Source: Phoenix dactylifera
Taxonomy: Eukaryota; Streptophyta; Magnoliopsida; Arecales; Arecaceae
DNA length: 64,000 bases
Direction: 5' to 3'
Assembly: GCF_009389715.1 (NCBI RefSeq)
Contig: NC_052409.1
Span: forward strand, 1,218,001 to 1,282,000
Shown here: in pieces, positions 37,439-48,151 of the stretch
Layout: each line of letters opens with the position of its first letter
Numbering within the stretch: the first letter of the stretch is position 1
The notes under the pieces: generated by a model
Told to the model about the DNA's origin: nothing
Databases searched by the model: none
What the model saw: only the letters and a program-made list of their open reading frames with translations
Translations under genes and position numbers: made by a program

Positions 37439-38245
37439 TGTTGCTGGTGGTCCAAACCGAGAACGATTGGCACAGCGGTGTGAACGGGGTTTCCTTGGAG
37501 TTGGGTTGATCGCGCTCCACCTTCCACCGGGAAACCTGCAGGCAAGCCTCGCACCACCACTGGGGTAGTGGGGGCCCTCCGACGATCAAGTCAGAGGAGA
37601 TTGAAGGAGAAGGAGAGATAGTAGTAACGGATAAGAGAATACTCTGGAAAACCTTTGCTTACCCTCCCCCTTCCCCCCCCAGCCCCATATATATCAGGCT
37701 GGGGGGTTTTTCCAGGGATTCGTCATCGTGTGGCACGATGGGGCTGCCACTGACATGGCCGTTACAGGGCGTCGTGGGGCAGCGCTGGGTACGGCCCTGG
37801 CAGGGCATAGTGGAGCTCCGCTTTGTACGGCTGTTACAGGATATCGTGGGGCAGCGCCTGATACGGCCGTTGCAGGGAGTAGTGGAGCAGGGGGCCGCGG
37901 CGTGCCTCAGAGGAACAGTCTGTTGTTGTCGAGAGATTGCCGACTCGGGGTCGGATGACTGGATCAGGGGGCAGCCGACTCGGGGTCGGGCTGCGGAGCC
38001 GAAGATATCCGACTCGGGGTCGGATTGCTGGATCAAGGGGCAGCCGACTCGGGGTCGGGCTGCGGAGCCGAAGATATCCGACTCGGGGTCGGATTGCTGG
38101 ATCAAGGGGCAGCCGACTCGGGGTCGGGCTGCGGAGCCGAAGATATCCGACTCGGGGTCGGATTGCTGGATCAAGGGACTGCCGTAGTCTTCCTGGGCGC
38201 GCGTGCCGGTCACGTGGGGCATGGTGGCTAAATTCCCCCGTAACA
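37439..38245 (-). repeat. Tat 3' LTR (807 bp)
   Basis: The ends are TGTTGCTGG at 37439 and CCCGTAACA at 38245, with the 5-bp target duplication outside. It contains three tandem 69-bp units built from the palindrome-like words CCGACTCGGGGTCGG and GGAGCCGAAGATATCC (about 37975-38180). Confidence 0.95.
37968..38183. repeat. 69-bp tandem units inside the Tat 3' LTR (x3)
   Basis: Each unit carries GCCGACTCGGGGTCGGGCTG, GCGGAGCCGAAGATATCC and GATTGCTGGATCAAGGGGCA. The half-words CCGA...TCGG form short inverted repeats. The 5' LTR of the same element has four units. Confidence 0.9.
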
Positions 38246-38260
38246 GTAGCCCCCCACTTC
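38246..38260 (-). other. Polypurine tract of the Tat element
   Basis: The minus strand reads GGAAGTGGGGGGCTAC directly before the start of the 3' LTR. It is the expected primer for plus-strand DNA synthesis. Confidence 0.8.
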
Positions 38261-38511
38261 CGAGCCTGGAACCAGGAGGGGAACGGGTGAAGGGAGTGAT
38301 GCTTCGAGATTGCCGCCATCCCTCGGAAAGGCGCGCGCGCTTCGAGCTCCCCGCCTCCTTTATGGCGTATAGCGGTTGTCGCTGATCTGGCAGTCTGCGG
38401 ATTTCGGCGGACATCCTTCCTTAATGGCGTCGATTCGCCTTTGGGGCGCGAGCGATCCTTCGGCAGCCAGGCGTCCTCTGGCGTCACCGAGGCGTCACCC
38501 GCCCTTCCGCC

Positions 38512-38518
38512 TATTTAA
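38512..38518 (+). promoter_or_regulatory. Candidate TATA box of the antisense gene
   Basis: CTATTTAACTGG on the plus strand lies 265 bases before the ATG at 38781, in an otherwise GC-rich stretch. It is followed by a pyrimidine-rich leader (TTTTCTCTTCGCAGG). It would drive transcription opposite to gag-pol. Confidence 0.55.
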
Positions 38519-38780
38519 CTGGGGGCCCTCCTCCGTCCGCTTTTCTCTTCGCAGGCATCTTCGAGTTTCTCCCTTGCGCTGCTGTCGTTGCCGTCGGACT
38601 GTTTGCTCGCTCCTCCTTTGACGCCCTCGGAGCCGTTCTTCCTTCCCTTCCGGTGAGTTGCCCCATTCTTCAATTTAGGGCTCTCCATACTTTCTCCTTC
38701 CGTATTAGTGTACTTCAGTCGTTCCGGTCCTTTCCCCCTTCTTGGCCCCGTCCTGACCGTAGATCCACTGGCCATTAGGT

Positions 38781-41097
38781 ATGGACGAAGTAAGAGCGGA
38801 CCGCATTCAGTCGGATCTGGTCCCCGAAGACCTAGATAGGTTCGTGGCCCGGTACCACCTTTCCGAAGCCTGCAACGTTACGCTCCCGGGGCCTGAGGAG
38901 AGGATGTCCCATCCTCCTCCAGGGAAGGTCGCCATCAACGAGGACATCCTTCGGGCCGGGTTCCGCTTTCCCCCCTCGGACTTAGTTGTGCAGGTGCTTC
39001 GGGGTTTAAGAGTGGCGCCGACGCAACTGGTGCCGAACTCATGGCGCGCCCTGACGGCCTTCCAAGTTCTCTGCCGCATGCACGAGGTTCCCGCCACCCT
39101 GAATGTCTTTTGGGAATGCTACGGCCTGAACGGCCACCCCCAGGACAGAGGGTGGTGGTGCTTTGCGGCGCGGCGAGGGTGCGGCCTCGTCAAGGAGGCT
39201 CCTTCCTCCATCCACGGCTGGAAGGAGCGTTTCTTTTTCATTGACGTAGATCCCTCTTGGGGAATCAGGGCAACCTGGGAGACGCCGATGAAGTCCCCGA
39301 TCGGCCTATCGAGGTTGTCGAGGGAGGAATCCGATGGCGTCGCCGTCTTGAAGGGGTTGGTTGCCGAGGGCCGGCTCCCCCCGGTGTCTCGCCTTATTTC
39401 TGAGGACACCTTGGTGAACGTCGGCCTGAGCTCGGTCCCCGCTGACCGTGAGCCCGCCACCACTTCTTTTTTAGCTTTTTTCTCCTCTTTCGTTTCTTCT
39501 TTCCATCAGCTTCTCAGTCTTCGACCATCTCGTCCTTTTTGCAGAAATCGACGACGTCATGCGGTCGGACAAGGCGATGGCTGTTGGTAGGACGTCCCTA
39601 CTGGAAGCGGTCCGGAGGAAGAAACGGACTCCTCCGAGCGGGGTCCCATCGGCGAAGAAGTCCCGCCAGCAGGCGACTCCGACGCCGACAGATGGGTCCG
39701 GACCCACCGATCAGGGGGACGCCGCGGGCTCGGACCGACAGTTGGCGCTGTATCAGCCCTCCAGTGATGAGACTACCGTTATTCCGGAGGTGTCATCCGA
39801 GCGCGCCCGAGACGGCCGGGTTGGACGCGATCGGTCTCCAACCCGGCCTTCGACTCGGTCGTCTTCGGATGACACGAGGAGGGGCGCGCCGAGGCCCCGG
39901 CCGAGCGGGACCCTGTCGATTCCTGGAGCGGCCCCCGCCCCGAGCACGGTCAGCATGACTCTTCCCCAAGCGATGGGTAAGGGTAAGGCTGTAGAACCAC
40001 CGTCCGGCTCCGGGGCGAAGTCGGGGTCGGCCTTCACTTTCGCCGGCGCCCGAAACCTCATCGAGACGGTGCTGCTGGAGAAGGACCGTAGGCAGGTCCG
40101 GCAGATGAGGATCCCTGACGTCGGGGCTGCCAGCTGCGTCTGTCTTATGTCGGTGAGTGTTCTTTTGGTCGCTTCCGCCACTCATAAGCTCTATTGATCC
40201 CCGTCTGACGCTCTCATTTTTCCTATCTTTTAGCTCGCCCAGTACATGATTCGTCTGGAGGAGAGCCACGAGGAACAGGCGAGGCTCCTGGCGAGGGCCG
40301 AGAGCCAACTGAAAGCAGTAGAGGAGGGAGGCCAGGCTGCGGCGGGGAGGACGACCAGGGACCTCGAGACGAGGCTCCAGGTGGCCGAAGAGCGGGCACT
40401 CGGCTTCGCCGCCCTCGAGAGGCAACTGTTGGAGGCTCAGGAGCAACTCAAGGTTGCCTCGGGTCTCGAAAGCGAGGTCAGAAAGGCGGAGGAGCGGGCC
40501 GAAAAGCAGTCCCGGAAGGCTGCCGACTTCCGGGAGAGGTGGGAGAAGGCCCAGCGGTCAGCCGACAACGCCCGCAACCGAACCCGGTCTCTTGAAGCCA
40601 AGCTGGGCGAATTGGAGTCGGTCTTGGAGGAGTCCCGCGCGAGCGACCAGGAGCTTCATTCGCGCCTGGAGGAGGCTGAGGCTGCTCGCATTGCTGCCGA
40701 GGCGAAGCACAAGGAGGCTCGGGCTGATCTGCTGAGGGTCTCCTCCGAGGCGGACGACCGGATTGTGGCGAAGGTCATGGAGGCAAAAGCTCAGATTACG
40801 GAGCGAGCAGAGGCGGCGCTGGCCGAGAAGAGCGCGGAAATCGGGCGTCTGGCGGTACAGGCCTATCGTCAGTCCGATGAGTTCGTCCGTGACATGTCGG
40901 ACGCGGGGTCCGACTCCTTTGTCTTAGGCTTCGATGAAGGCTTGGCAAGGGTGTCGGCTAAATACCCCGGGATTGACCTGAGTGGGGTCTCCCTCCTCGA
41001 CTCCCCTCCGGCGCCATTGCCTGCTGATTTTCCAACCGCCTCCCTACCCCTTGCGGACGTGCCCGGCGTTCCCGACCCAGGGGTTCCTCCAAGCTGA
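38781..41097 (+). CDS. Antisense additional gene of the Tat element (3 exons, putative gypsy-type transposase-like family)
   Basis: Three exons, 38781-39447, 39545-40152 and 40234-41097, join in frame to 713 codons (712 aa). The introns are short (97 and 81 bases) with clean signals: GACC|GTGAGC...TTTTTGCAG and TCG|GTGAGT...TCTTTTAG. The first exon has the globular domain seen in proteins annotated as putative gypsy-type transposon (Pfam PF04195): VARYHLSEACNVTLPGPEER, FPPSDLVVQVLRGL, WECYGLNGHPQDRGWWCF, KERFFFIDVD. The middle is Ser/Pro/Arg-rich with a basic patch (RRKKRTPPSG). The last exon is a long coiled coil rich in Glu, Ala and Arg (about residues 430-640). Despite the family name, no transposase motif is visible; function is unknown. 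It lies between the 3' LTR and the repeat arrays and is transcribed against gag-pol. Confidence 0.85.
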
Positions 41098-41264
41098 CCC
41101 TCTGTACCTTTCTTTGTCCTTTTCTTTGTATGTTGGCGTTTTGCCAAGTTGTATGGGTCTCGGCCCTGAAACAATGAAAGTTAATGCAAATAGAGTGTTT
41201 CTTCATTTCACTTTCGTCCTTCCTCTTTTTAACTCTTGGTAGCGTCTCGCCGACTCCTAACTCT
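41098..41264 (+). terminator. Likely 3' untranslated and polyadenylation region of the antisense gene
   Basis: After the stop codon come T-rich words (TTTCTTTGTCCTTTTCTTTG), a TTGTATG element and AATGAAAGTTAATGCAAATA, which resemble plant near-upstream poly(A) signals. The exact cleavage site cannot be set from sequence. Confidence 0.5.
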
Positions 41265-42152
41265 TGAAGTTCTTCCGGCGCTAGGCCAGGCATCCGAGGG
41301 TTAGGCCTCAGAAAATTCTTCCGGCACTAGGCCAGGCATCCGAGGGTTAGGCCTCAGGAAATTCTTCCGGCGCTAGGCCAGGCATCCGAGGGTTAGGCCT
41401 CAGGAAATTCTTCCGGCACCAGGCCAGGCATCCGGGGGTTAGGCCTCAGAAAATTCTTCCGGCGCTAGGCCAGGCATCCGAGGGTTAGGCCTCAGAAAAT
41501 TCTTCCGGCGCCAGGCCAGGCATCCGAGGGTTAGGCCTCAGGAAATTCTTCCGGCGCTAGGCCAGGCATCCGAGGGTTAGGCCTCAGGAAATTCTTCCGG
41601 CACCAGGCCAGGCATCCGAGGGTTAGGCCTCAGGAAATTCTTTCGGCGCTAGGCCAGGCATCCGAGGGTTAGGCCTCAGGAAATTCTTCCGGCACCAGGC
41701 CAGGCATCCGAGGGTTAGGCCTCAGGAAATTCTTCCGGCACCAGGCCAGGCATCCGAGAGTTAGGCCTCAGGAAATTCTTCCGGCACCAGGCCAGGCATC
41801 CGAGGGTTAGGCCTCAGGAAATTCTTCCGGCGCCAGGCCAGGCATCCGAGGGTTAGGCCTCAGGAAATTCTTCCGGCGCCAGGCCAGGCATCCGAGGGTT
41901 AGGCCTCAGAAAATTCTTCCGGCGCCAGGCCAGGCATCCGAGGGTTAGACCTCAGGAAATTCTTCCGGCGCTAGGCCAGGCATCCGAGGGTTAGGCCTCA
42001 GGAAATTCTTCCGGCACCAGGCCAGGCATCCGAGGGTTAGGCCTCAGGAAATTCTTCCGGCGCTAGGCCAGGCATCCGAGGGTTAGGCCTCAGGAAATTC
42101 TTCCGGCGCTAGGCCAGGCATCCGAGGGTTAGGCCTCAGAAAATTCCTCCGG
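41265..42152. repeat. Tandem array, 46-bp unit x19, in the Tat 3' region
   Basis: The unit contains GGCCAGGCATCCGAGGGTTA and GGCCTCAGGAAATTCTTCCGG. The word GCCAGGCATCC recurs every 46 bases from 41285 to 42113, which gives 19 copies. Units vary at a few positions (GCGCTAG/GCACCAG, AAAA/GAAA). No real gene lies in it. Confidence 0.95.
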
Positions 42153-43490
42153 CGCTAGTCGGCCAAGGCTGGCGCAAGCCGAGGCGACCGGTCGGGGCTT
42201 CAGGCTAGTCTGCTCCCGGGATGATCATCGGGTTAGCCTGGCATCCGAGGGCCGAGCCTCGGGAGATTCCGCTCGTTGGTCGGCCAAGGCTGGCGCAAGC
42301 CGAGGCGACCGGTCGGGGCTTCAGGCTAGTCTGCTTCCGGGATGATCATCGGGTTAGCCTGGCATCCGAGGGCCGAGCCTCGGGAGATTCCGCTCGTTGG
42401 TCGGCCAAGGCTGGCGCAAGCCGAGGCGACCGGTCGGGGCTTCAGGCTAGTCTGCTCCCGGGATGATCATCGGGTTAGCCTGGCATCCGAGGGCCGAGCC
42501 TCGGAGAATTCTGCTCGTTGGTCGGCCAAGGCTGGCGCAAGCCGAGGCGACCGGTCGGGGCTTCAGGCTAGTCTGCTCCCGGGATGATCATCGGGTTAGC
42601 CTGGCATCCGAGGGCCGAGCCTCGGGGAATTCCGCTCGTTGGTCGGCCAAGGCTGGCGCAAGCCGAGGCGACCGGTCGGGGCTTCAGGCTAGTCTGCTCC
42701 CGGGATGATCATCGGGTTAGCCTGGCATCCGAGGGCCGAGCCTCGGGGAATTCCGCTCGTTGGTCGGCCAAGGCTGGCGCAAGCCGAGGCGACCGGTCGG
42801 GGCTTCAGGCTAGTCTGCTCCCGGGATGATCATCGGGTTAGCCTGGCATCCGAGGGCCGAGCCTCGAGGAATTCCGCTCGTTGGTCGGCCAAGGCTGGCG
42901 CAAGCCGAGGCGACCGGTCGGGGCTTCAGGCTAGTCTGCTCCCGGGATGATCATCGGGTTAGCCTGGTATCCGAGGGCCGAGCCTCGGGGAATTCCGCTC
43001 GTTGGTCGGCCAAGGCTGGCGCAAGCCGAGGCGACCGGTCGGGGCTTCAGGTTAGTCTGCTCCCGGGATGATCATCGGGTTAGCCTGGCATCCGAGGGCC
43101 GAGCCTCGGGAGATTCCGCTCGTTGGTCGGCCAAGGCTGGCGCAAGCCGAGGCGACCGGTCGGGGCTTCAGGCTAGTCTGCTCCCGGGATGATCATCGGG
43201 TTAGCCTGGCATCCGAGGGCCGAGCCTCGGGGAATTTCGCTCGTTGGTCGGCCAAGGCTGGCGCAAGCCGAGGCGACCGGTCGGGGCTTCAGGCTAGTCT
43301 GCTCTCGGGATGATCATCGGGTTAGCCTGGCATCCGAGGGCCGAGCCTCGGAAGATTCCGCTCGTTGGTCGGCCAAGGCTGGCGCAAGCCGAGGCGACCG
43401 GTCGGGGCTTCAGGCTAGTCTGCTCCCGGGATGATCATCGGGTTAGCCTGGCATCCGAGGGCCGAGCCTCGGGAGATTCCGCTCGTTGGT
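42153..43490. repeat. Tandem array, 121-bp unit x11, in the Tat 3' region
   Basis: ATGATCATCGGGTTAGCCTG occurs at 42221 and then every 121 bases to 43431, eleven times. Other constant words are CCAAGGCTGGCGCAAGCCGA and GACCGGTCGGGGCTTCAGGC. Because 121 is not a multiple of 3, the frames seen across it are an artefact of repetition. Part of the unit (GCCTGGCATCCGAGGGCCGA) resembles the 46-bp unit next door, so the arrays share an origin. Confidence 0.95.
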
Positions 43491-44576
43491 CACGCGCCTG
43501 TCGCTTGCCGCTCGACGAGATTTTTCCGTGGCCAGCTACGATCGTGTTTCTCCTCTTCTCCAAGCGTCGCCTGGGGAACACCAGAAGGGTATTAAATGCT
43601 AATTGAGGCGTTACCTGGGAAATCGGATCGCCAGTTGCTGCTTGCAAGGAGTGTCAGTTAAGCGGCCGCGATACGCGCGTTCTTCGAGGCGGATGCGGCC
43701 TGGGCGCGAGCGGAGATACGTGGGCCGTGGGATACACACCGCCCGGAGTGTTCTGCATGAAGAATGCAATTAAGGAGAACGACGCTTAGGAGATCGTGGG
43801 AGGATACGCCTCGAGAGCTGGAACGGCTCTGGATTCGGTGCGCCCGCCTTTATTGGAGCCACCCGCATCGGAACGACCGGGGGGCCACAGTTTGGCTATA
43901 AATATAAGTGCAGGCGCGGTGGAGCCTGCCAAGCCGGAGCTATTCAGGTTACCATGGATCGTGGACCTCCTCTCCGGCGTGTGGCTGGGAAACCCCCGCC
44001 GGTGGAACGGGAGGCGCGCCCCTCGCGACTTCCGCCAACTAGCCGTTTCATCTGGGATCAACAAGGAGGTTCTCCCCGGCGGAACTCCGCTCTAGGCGTT
44101 TCATCCGGGATCACATCCCCCCTCCTTTCAGCCTCGCCTCCCGATTGAGCTCTGCGCCAGACGCTTCATCCGGGATCGCGCCTCCTCGCGCTCTTCTCCC
44201 TTGTATTCCTTCCCTCCCCTTCTCCTGGGGAGGACCGGAATATCCCTTGGAGGTGGCGTTTCTCTGGAGGCAGCGGGAACTCCTCCTTCGTCCACTTCTT
44301 CTTCGTCCGCGCCGGCTCTTCGTCCTTTGCGTGAGGCGTGGATGGCGCCTCCGGGGAGAAGCACCCACGCCCGGTGGGATTGCAGCTGCTTCGGATGGAG
44401 GGTTCGGGGTCCCAGATCTTCAGCTCCACGGAGTCTCCACCTCTTCCTTGTTTTCTTTACTCCCCAATTCCCCTCTGGGAATTCTTTGTAATCACACGAA
44501 CACACCTTTGTAACCAGGAATTATTGAAATGAAAAGAATTGTACATTTTTCGAACTGTCTTCCTGGCTTTGTCGCT
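43491..44576. other. Tat 3' non-coding region with a plus-strand TATA box
   Basis: This is about 1.1 kb between the 121-bp array and the integrase stop. CTATAAATATAAG at 43896-43908 is a strong plus-strand TATA match. Similar words, GTTTCATCTGGGATCA and GTTTCATCCGGGATCA, repeat at 44045-44190. The right end (44480-44560) is AT-rich, with TTGAAATGAAAAG, like a transcript end. No frame has protein-like features. Confidence 0.5.
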
Positions 44577-45473
44577 CTACTGGTGATACACCCGCAGGTT
44601 AGCGGAATTCCAGCTCCTCGGAATTTCTCGACCATCTAGGGCCTCCAACTGGTAGGAGCCAGGTCGGTTTACCCAGCGAACCCTATACGGGCCTTCCCAA
44701 TTTGGCGCCAGCTTCCCACCTTCCGCGGGTTGAGATGCTTTGGCTCGCCTTAGCACCAGATCTCCGATTCTGAAAAGTTTCGGTCGGACCTTGGAGTTAT
44801 AATATCGGGCCACCCTCCGCTGATACATCGCCATCCGAACCTGTGCCATTTCTCTTGCTTCTTCCAAGAGGTCCAGGTTCCCTCGGAGTTGCTCCGAATT
44901 GGCCTCGGGTCGGTGCGCGGCGACCCGGGGCGAGGGGAGTCCGAGCTCCACGGGAACAACCGCTTCCGTGCCATAGGTTAGGCTGAAAGGCGTCTCCCCG
45001 GTAGGGGTCCGATGCGTGGTCCGATACGCCCAAAGGACATTCTCGAGTTCTTCGACCCAAGCTTGCCCCGTCCGACCGATTCGCGCCTTAATTCCTTGGA
45101 GGATTGTCCGATTTGTGACCTCGGCCTCACCGTTGGTTTGGGGATGCGACACAGATGTGAACCGATGCTCGATCCCGAACTCCTCGCAGAAGTCACGGAA
45201 ATGCTTGTTGTCGAACTGTCGACCATTATCCGAGATGAGGAACCGAGGTACCCCAAATCGGACAATGATGTTTTTCTTCACGAACTTCCGGACTTGCGCC
45301 TCCGTGATAGTGGCCAGCGGCTCTGCCTCCACCCACTTGGTGAAGTAGTCGATTGCAACAATCAAAAATTTCCGCTGGGCTGAAGCGACGGAGAATGGTC
45401 CGAGGATATCCATTCCCCACTGTGCGAAGGGCCAGGGCGCGGTGATTGGTGCCAAGGGGACAGAAGGGACTCT
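44577..45473 (-). pseudogene. Tat integrase catalytic core and C-terminus (behind a premature stop)
   Basis: The minus-strand frame contains the D,D35E core. The three acids are in GMDILGP, ISDNGRQF and QTNGEAEV, with 35 residues between the second and third. It then has the C-terminal block (RVARYYNSKVRP, GDLVLRRAK, LAPNWEGPYRV). It is in the same frame as the zinc-finger part upstream, separated only by a TAG at 45476-45474. Without read-through no complete integrase is made from this copy. There is no chromodomain, as expected for Tat. Confidence 0.92.
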
Positions 45474-48104
45474 CTAGACATTGGCGTGGCGCTGGCAGGC
45501 GTCGCATTTCCGTACGTGATCCTTCGAGTCCTCCAACAAGGTAGGCCAATAATAGCCTTGCCTCATGATCTTGTGCGCTAAGGACCTAGCCCCCAAGTGC
45601 GATCCGCAGACGCCCTCATGGACTTCGCCGAGGACGTAGGCCGCCTCCGAGGGGCGGAGGCACCTTAAGAGGGGGGCGGTGAACGAGGTCCGATACAGCC
45701 TCCCTTCATAGAGTACGTAGTGGGCGGACTTCTTGACAAGTCGCCGAGCTTGATCTTCGTCTTCAGGGAGGATCCCTTCGGCGAGGTAGGCGACGAGCGG
45801 GTCCATCCAAGACGGCTCCGGATCAATCGCCATCACCGCTCCAGCCTCGCCGATGCTCGGGGCATCCAGGGTCTCCAGGTAGATTGCCCTCGACAAGTTG
45901 TGCGCCTCTGTGCCCACCAAGCGGGACAACCTGTCGGCCCTGGCATTTTCGCTTTTGGGGACCTGCTGAATGTCGACACTGCCGGGGTCGGGAATGAGTG
46001 CTTGCACCTTCCGGACGTAGTTCTGCATGGTCGGGCTCCGAGCCTCGAACTCCCCACGAACCTGCCCGACCACCAGCTGGGAGTCGGTGAAGACCTTCAA
46101 ACGCCGAATGCCGAGCTCTCTGGTGAGTTTGAGTCCCGTGACTAGGGCCTCGTACTCCGCCTCGTTGTTGGTCACTGGAAATCCAAACCTCAAGGCATAC
46201 TCGGCTATCACTCCATCAGGACTGGTAAGGACCAGCCCGGCCCCTCCACCCTCGGGGTTCGACGACCCATCGATGTGAAGCGTCCAAATCGGGAGGTCGA
46301 GGCTGGGCATTTCCGGCGGTCTAGGTTCCGCCTCCTGCACCGTGCACTCAGCGAGGAAGTCTGCGAGCACCTGGGCCTTGATGGCGGGTCGAGGCTGGTA
46401 GCGGATGTCGAACTCACCGAGTTCTACTGCCCACTTCACCAGTCGTCCCGCATTCTCGGAGTTGCTGAGGATCTGCCGTAGTGGTTGATCGGTTAAGAGG
46501 GTGACCGAATGAGCCTGGAAATAGGGGCGAAGCCTCCTGGTCGCGGTCAGCAGCGCGAAGGCGATCTTTTCAGCCTTCGTGTACCGCGTCTCGGCATCCC
46601 GTAGGACCCGGCTGATGTAGTACATAGGCTTCTGGAGCTTTGCCTCTTCCCGAACCAGCACCGCACTGACCGCGGTTGGGGAGACCGCCAGATAGAGGTA
46701 GAGCATCTCCCCTTCTTGCGGCTTGGACAGTAGGGGAGGAGACGCCAGGTATTCCTTGAGCTGGTCGAATGCTGCTTGACATTCGGCCATCCAGAGGAAG
46801 TCTTTCGGGCGTTTTAACACCTTGAAGAATGGTTGGCAGCGTTCGGCCGATTTTGCCACAAATCGTCCAAGCGCGGCGACCCTTCCAGCGAGCTCCTGAA
46901 CCTCCTTTACTTTGGTCGGAGGGGACATACCTTGGATGGCCTTGATTTTGTCTGGGTTGGCTTCGATACCCCGCTGGTTGACAATGAAACCGAGGAACCT
47001 CCCGGCCGAAGCGCCGAAGGCGCACTTCGCTGGGTTCAGCTTCATGCGAAACTTCCGCAAGGTGGTGAAAGTCTCCTCCAAATCCGCGATGTGCTGGTCT
47101 GCATGGCGGCTCTTCACCAGCATATCGTCCACGTACACCTCCATGTTCCGGCCGATTTGCTCTTTGAAGATTTTGTTGACGAGGCGCTGGTAAGTGGCGC
47201 CAGCATTCTTCAGACCGAAGGGCATTACCTTGTAGCAGTACAGCCCCCGGTCTGTTATAAAGGCAGTTTTCTCCTCGTCCTGTGGGGCCATCATTATCTG
47301 GTTGTAACCGGAGAAGGCGTCCATGAAAGACAGCAGCTGATATCCGGAAGTCGCGTCGACCAGTTGGTCTATTCGCGGAAGCGGAAAGCTATCCTTAGGG
47401 CACGCCTTGTTCTGGTCGGTATAGTCGATGCACATCCTCCACTTCCCGCTCGCCTTCCGGACAAGTACAACATTTGCCAGCCACTCGGGGTAGCTTACCT
47501 CCCTTATGAATCCTGCCTCCAAGAGCTTGTCTACCTCCTGGTCGACCACCCGGATCCGATCCGGGGCACAGTGTCTCTTCTTCTGCTTTATTGGTCGGTG
47601 GGTCGGGTCGACGTTGAGGGCGTGAGAAATGACCTCCGGGTCGATCCCAGGTACATCGGCCGCCGACCAGGCAAATACATCGGCATTGGCTCGGAGGAAT
47701 TCCACCAACCGGGCCCGAGCTCCCGGGTCGAGATTGGCGCCGACCCGGACCGCCCGGTCGGGGCGGCCTTCCTCAAGGGGGACTTCGACCACTCCCTCGG
47801 CCGGCTCCCCGTGCCGCAAGGCCACCTCGTCTCTGGCATCAAGGGACTCGACGCTTAGGGCTTCCACGGGCTTCTTTCCTTTGAGGGTTGCTAGAAAACA
47901 TTGCCGTGCGGTCGGTTGGTCACCTCGGACCTCTCCGATCCCGACCGCCGTGGGGAACCGCATGAGCAAGTGGTACGTGGAGACCACCGCGCGAAGGGCG
48001 TTCAGCCCGGGTCGCCCGAGGATAGCGTTGTAGGCCGAGGGGATACGGACGACCAAGAACCCGAGTCGCACCGTGGCTTCTGCGGGTGCGACGCCCGCAG
48101 TCAC
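45474..48104 (-). pseudogene. Tat protease end, reverse transcriptase, RNase H, second RNase H, integrase zinc finger
   Basis: The open frame of 876 codons holds the following. The protease end (YNAILGRPGLNAL) is near residues 24-36. Reverse transcriptase is at about 150-420: MCIDYTDQNKACPKD, MPFGLKNAGATYQ and the catalytic YVDDMLVKS near 325. The RT-linked RNase H is at about 440-590. A second, archaeal-type RNase H is at about 605-735, with LHIDGSSNPEGGGAG, NNEAEYEAL and FTDSQLVVGQV. The integrase HHCC finger (VHEGVCGSH ... CDACQRH) is at about 828-873. The second RNase H is the hallmark of the Tat lineage. The frame begins after a frameshift in the protease and ends at a stop inside integrase. 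Confidence 0.94.
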
Positions 48105-48151
48105 AGGCAGCTCAACGACACCTTCCGCCGGGACAGCGTCACCGGTGAATC

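Noticed and set aside
37659-38487. Open frames of 217-251 codons across the Tat LTR repeats, and similar ones at 50305-51047
   Set aside because: The repeated RPRVGCPLIQQSDPESDIF-type peptides come from the 69-bp LTR units and change with unit number between LTRs.
41265-43490. Arrays looked at as possible CRISPR
   Set aside because: The units are contiguous with no unique spacers, inside a plant LTR retrotransposon.
42221-43606. Ten overlapping 81-codon frames beginning MIIGLAWHPRAEP
   Set aside because: They are produced by the 121-bp tandem array; each stops after two units because 121 is not a multiple of 3.
46833-47858. 341-codon plus-strand frame
   Set aside because: It is antisense to the Tat reverse transcriptase, with no recognisable domain or splice structure; a shadow of the GC-rich coding strand.
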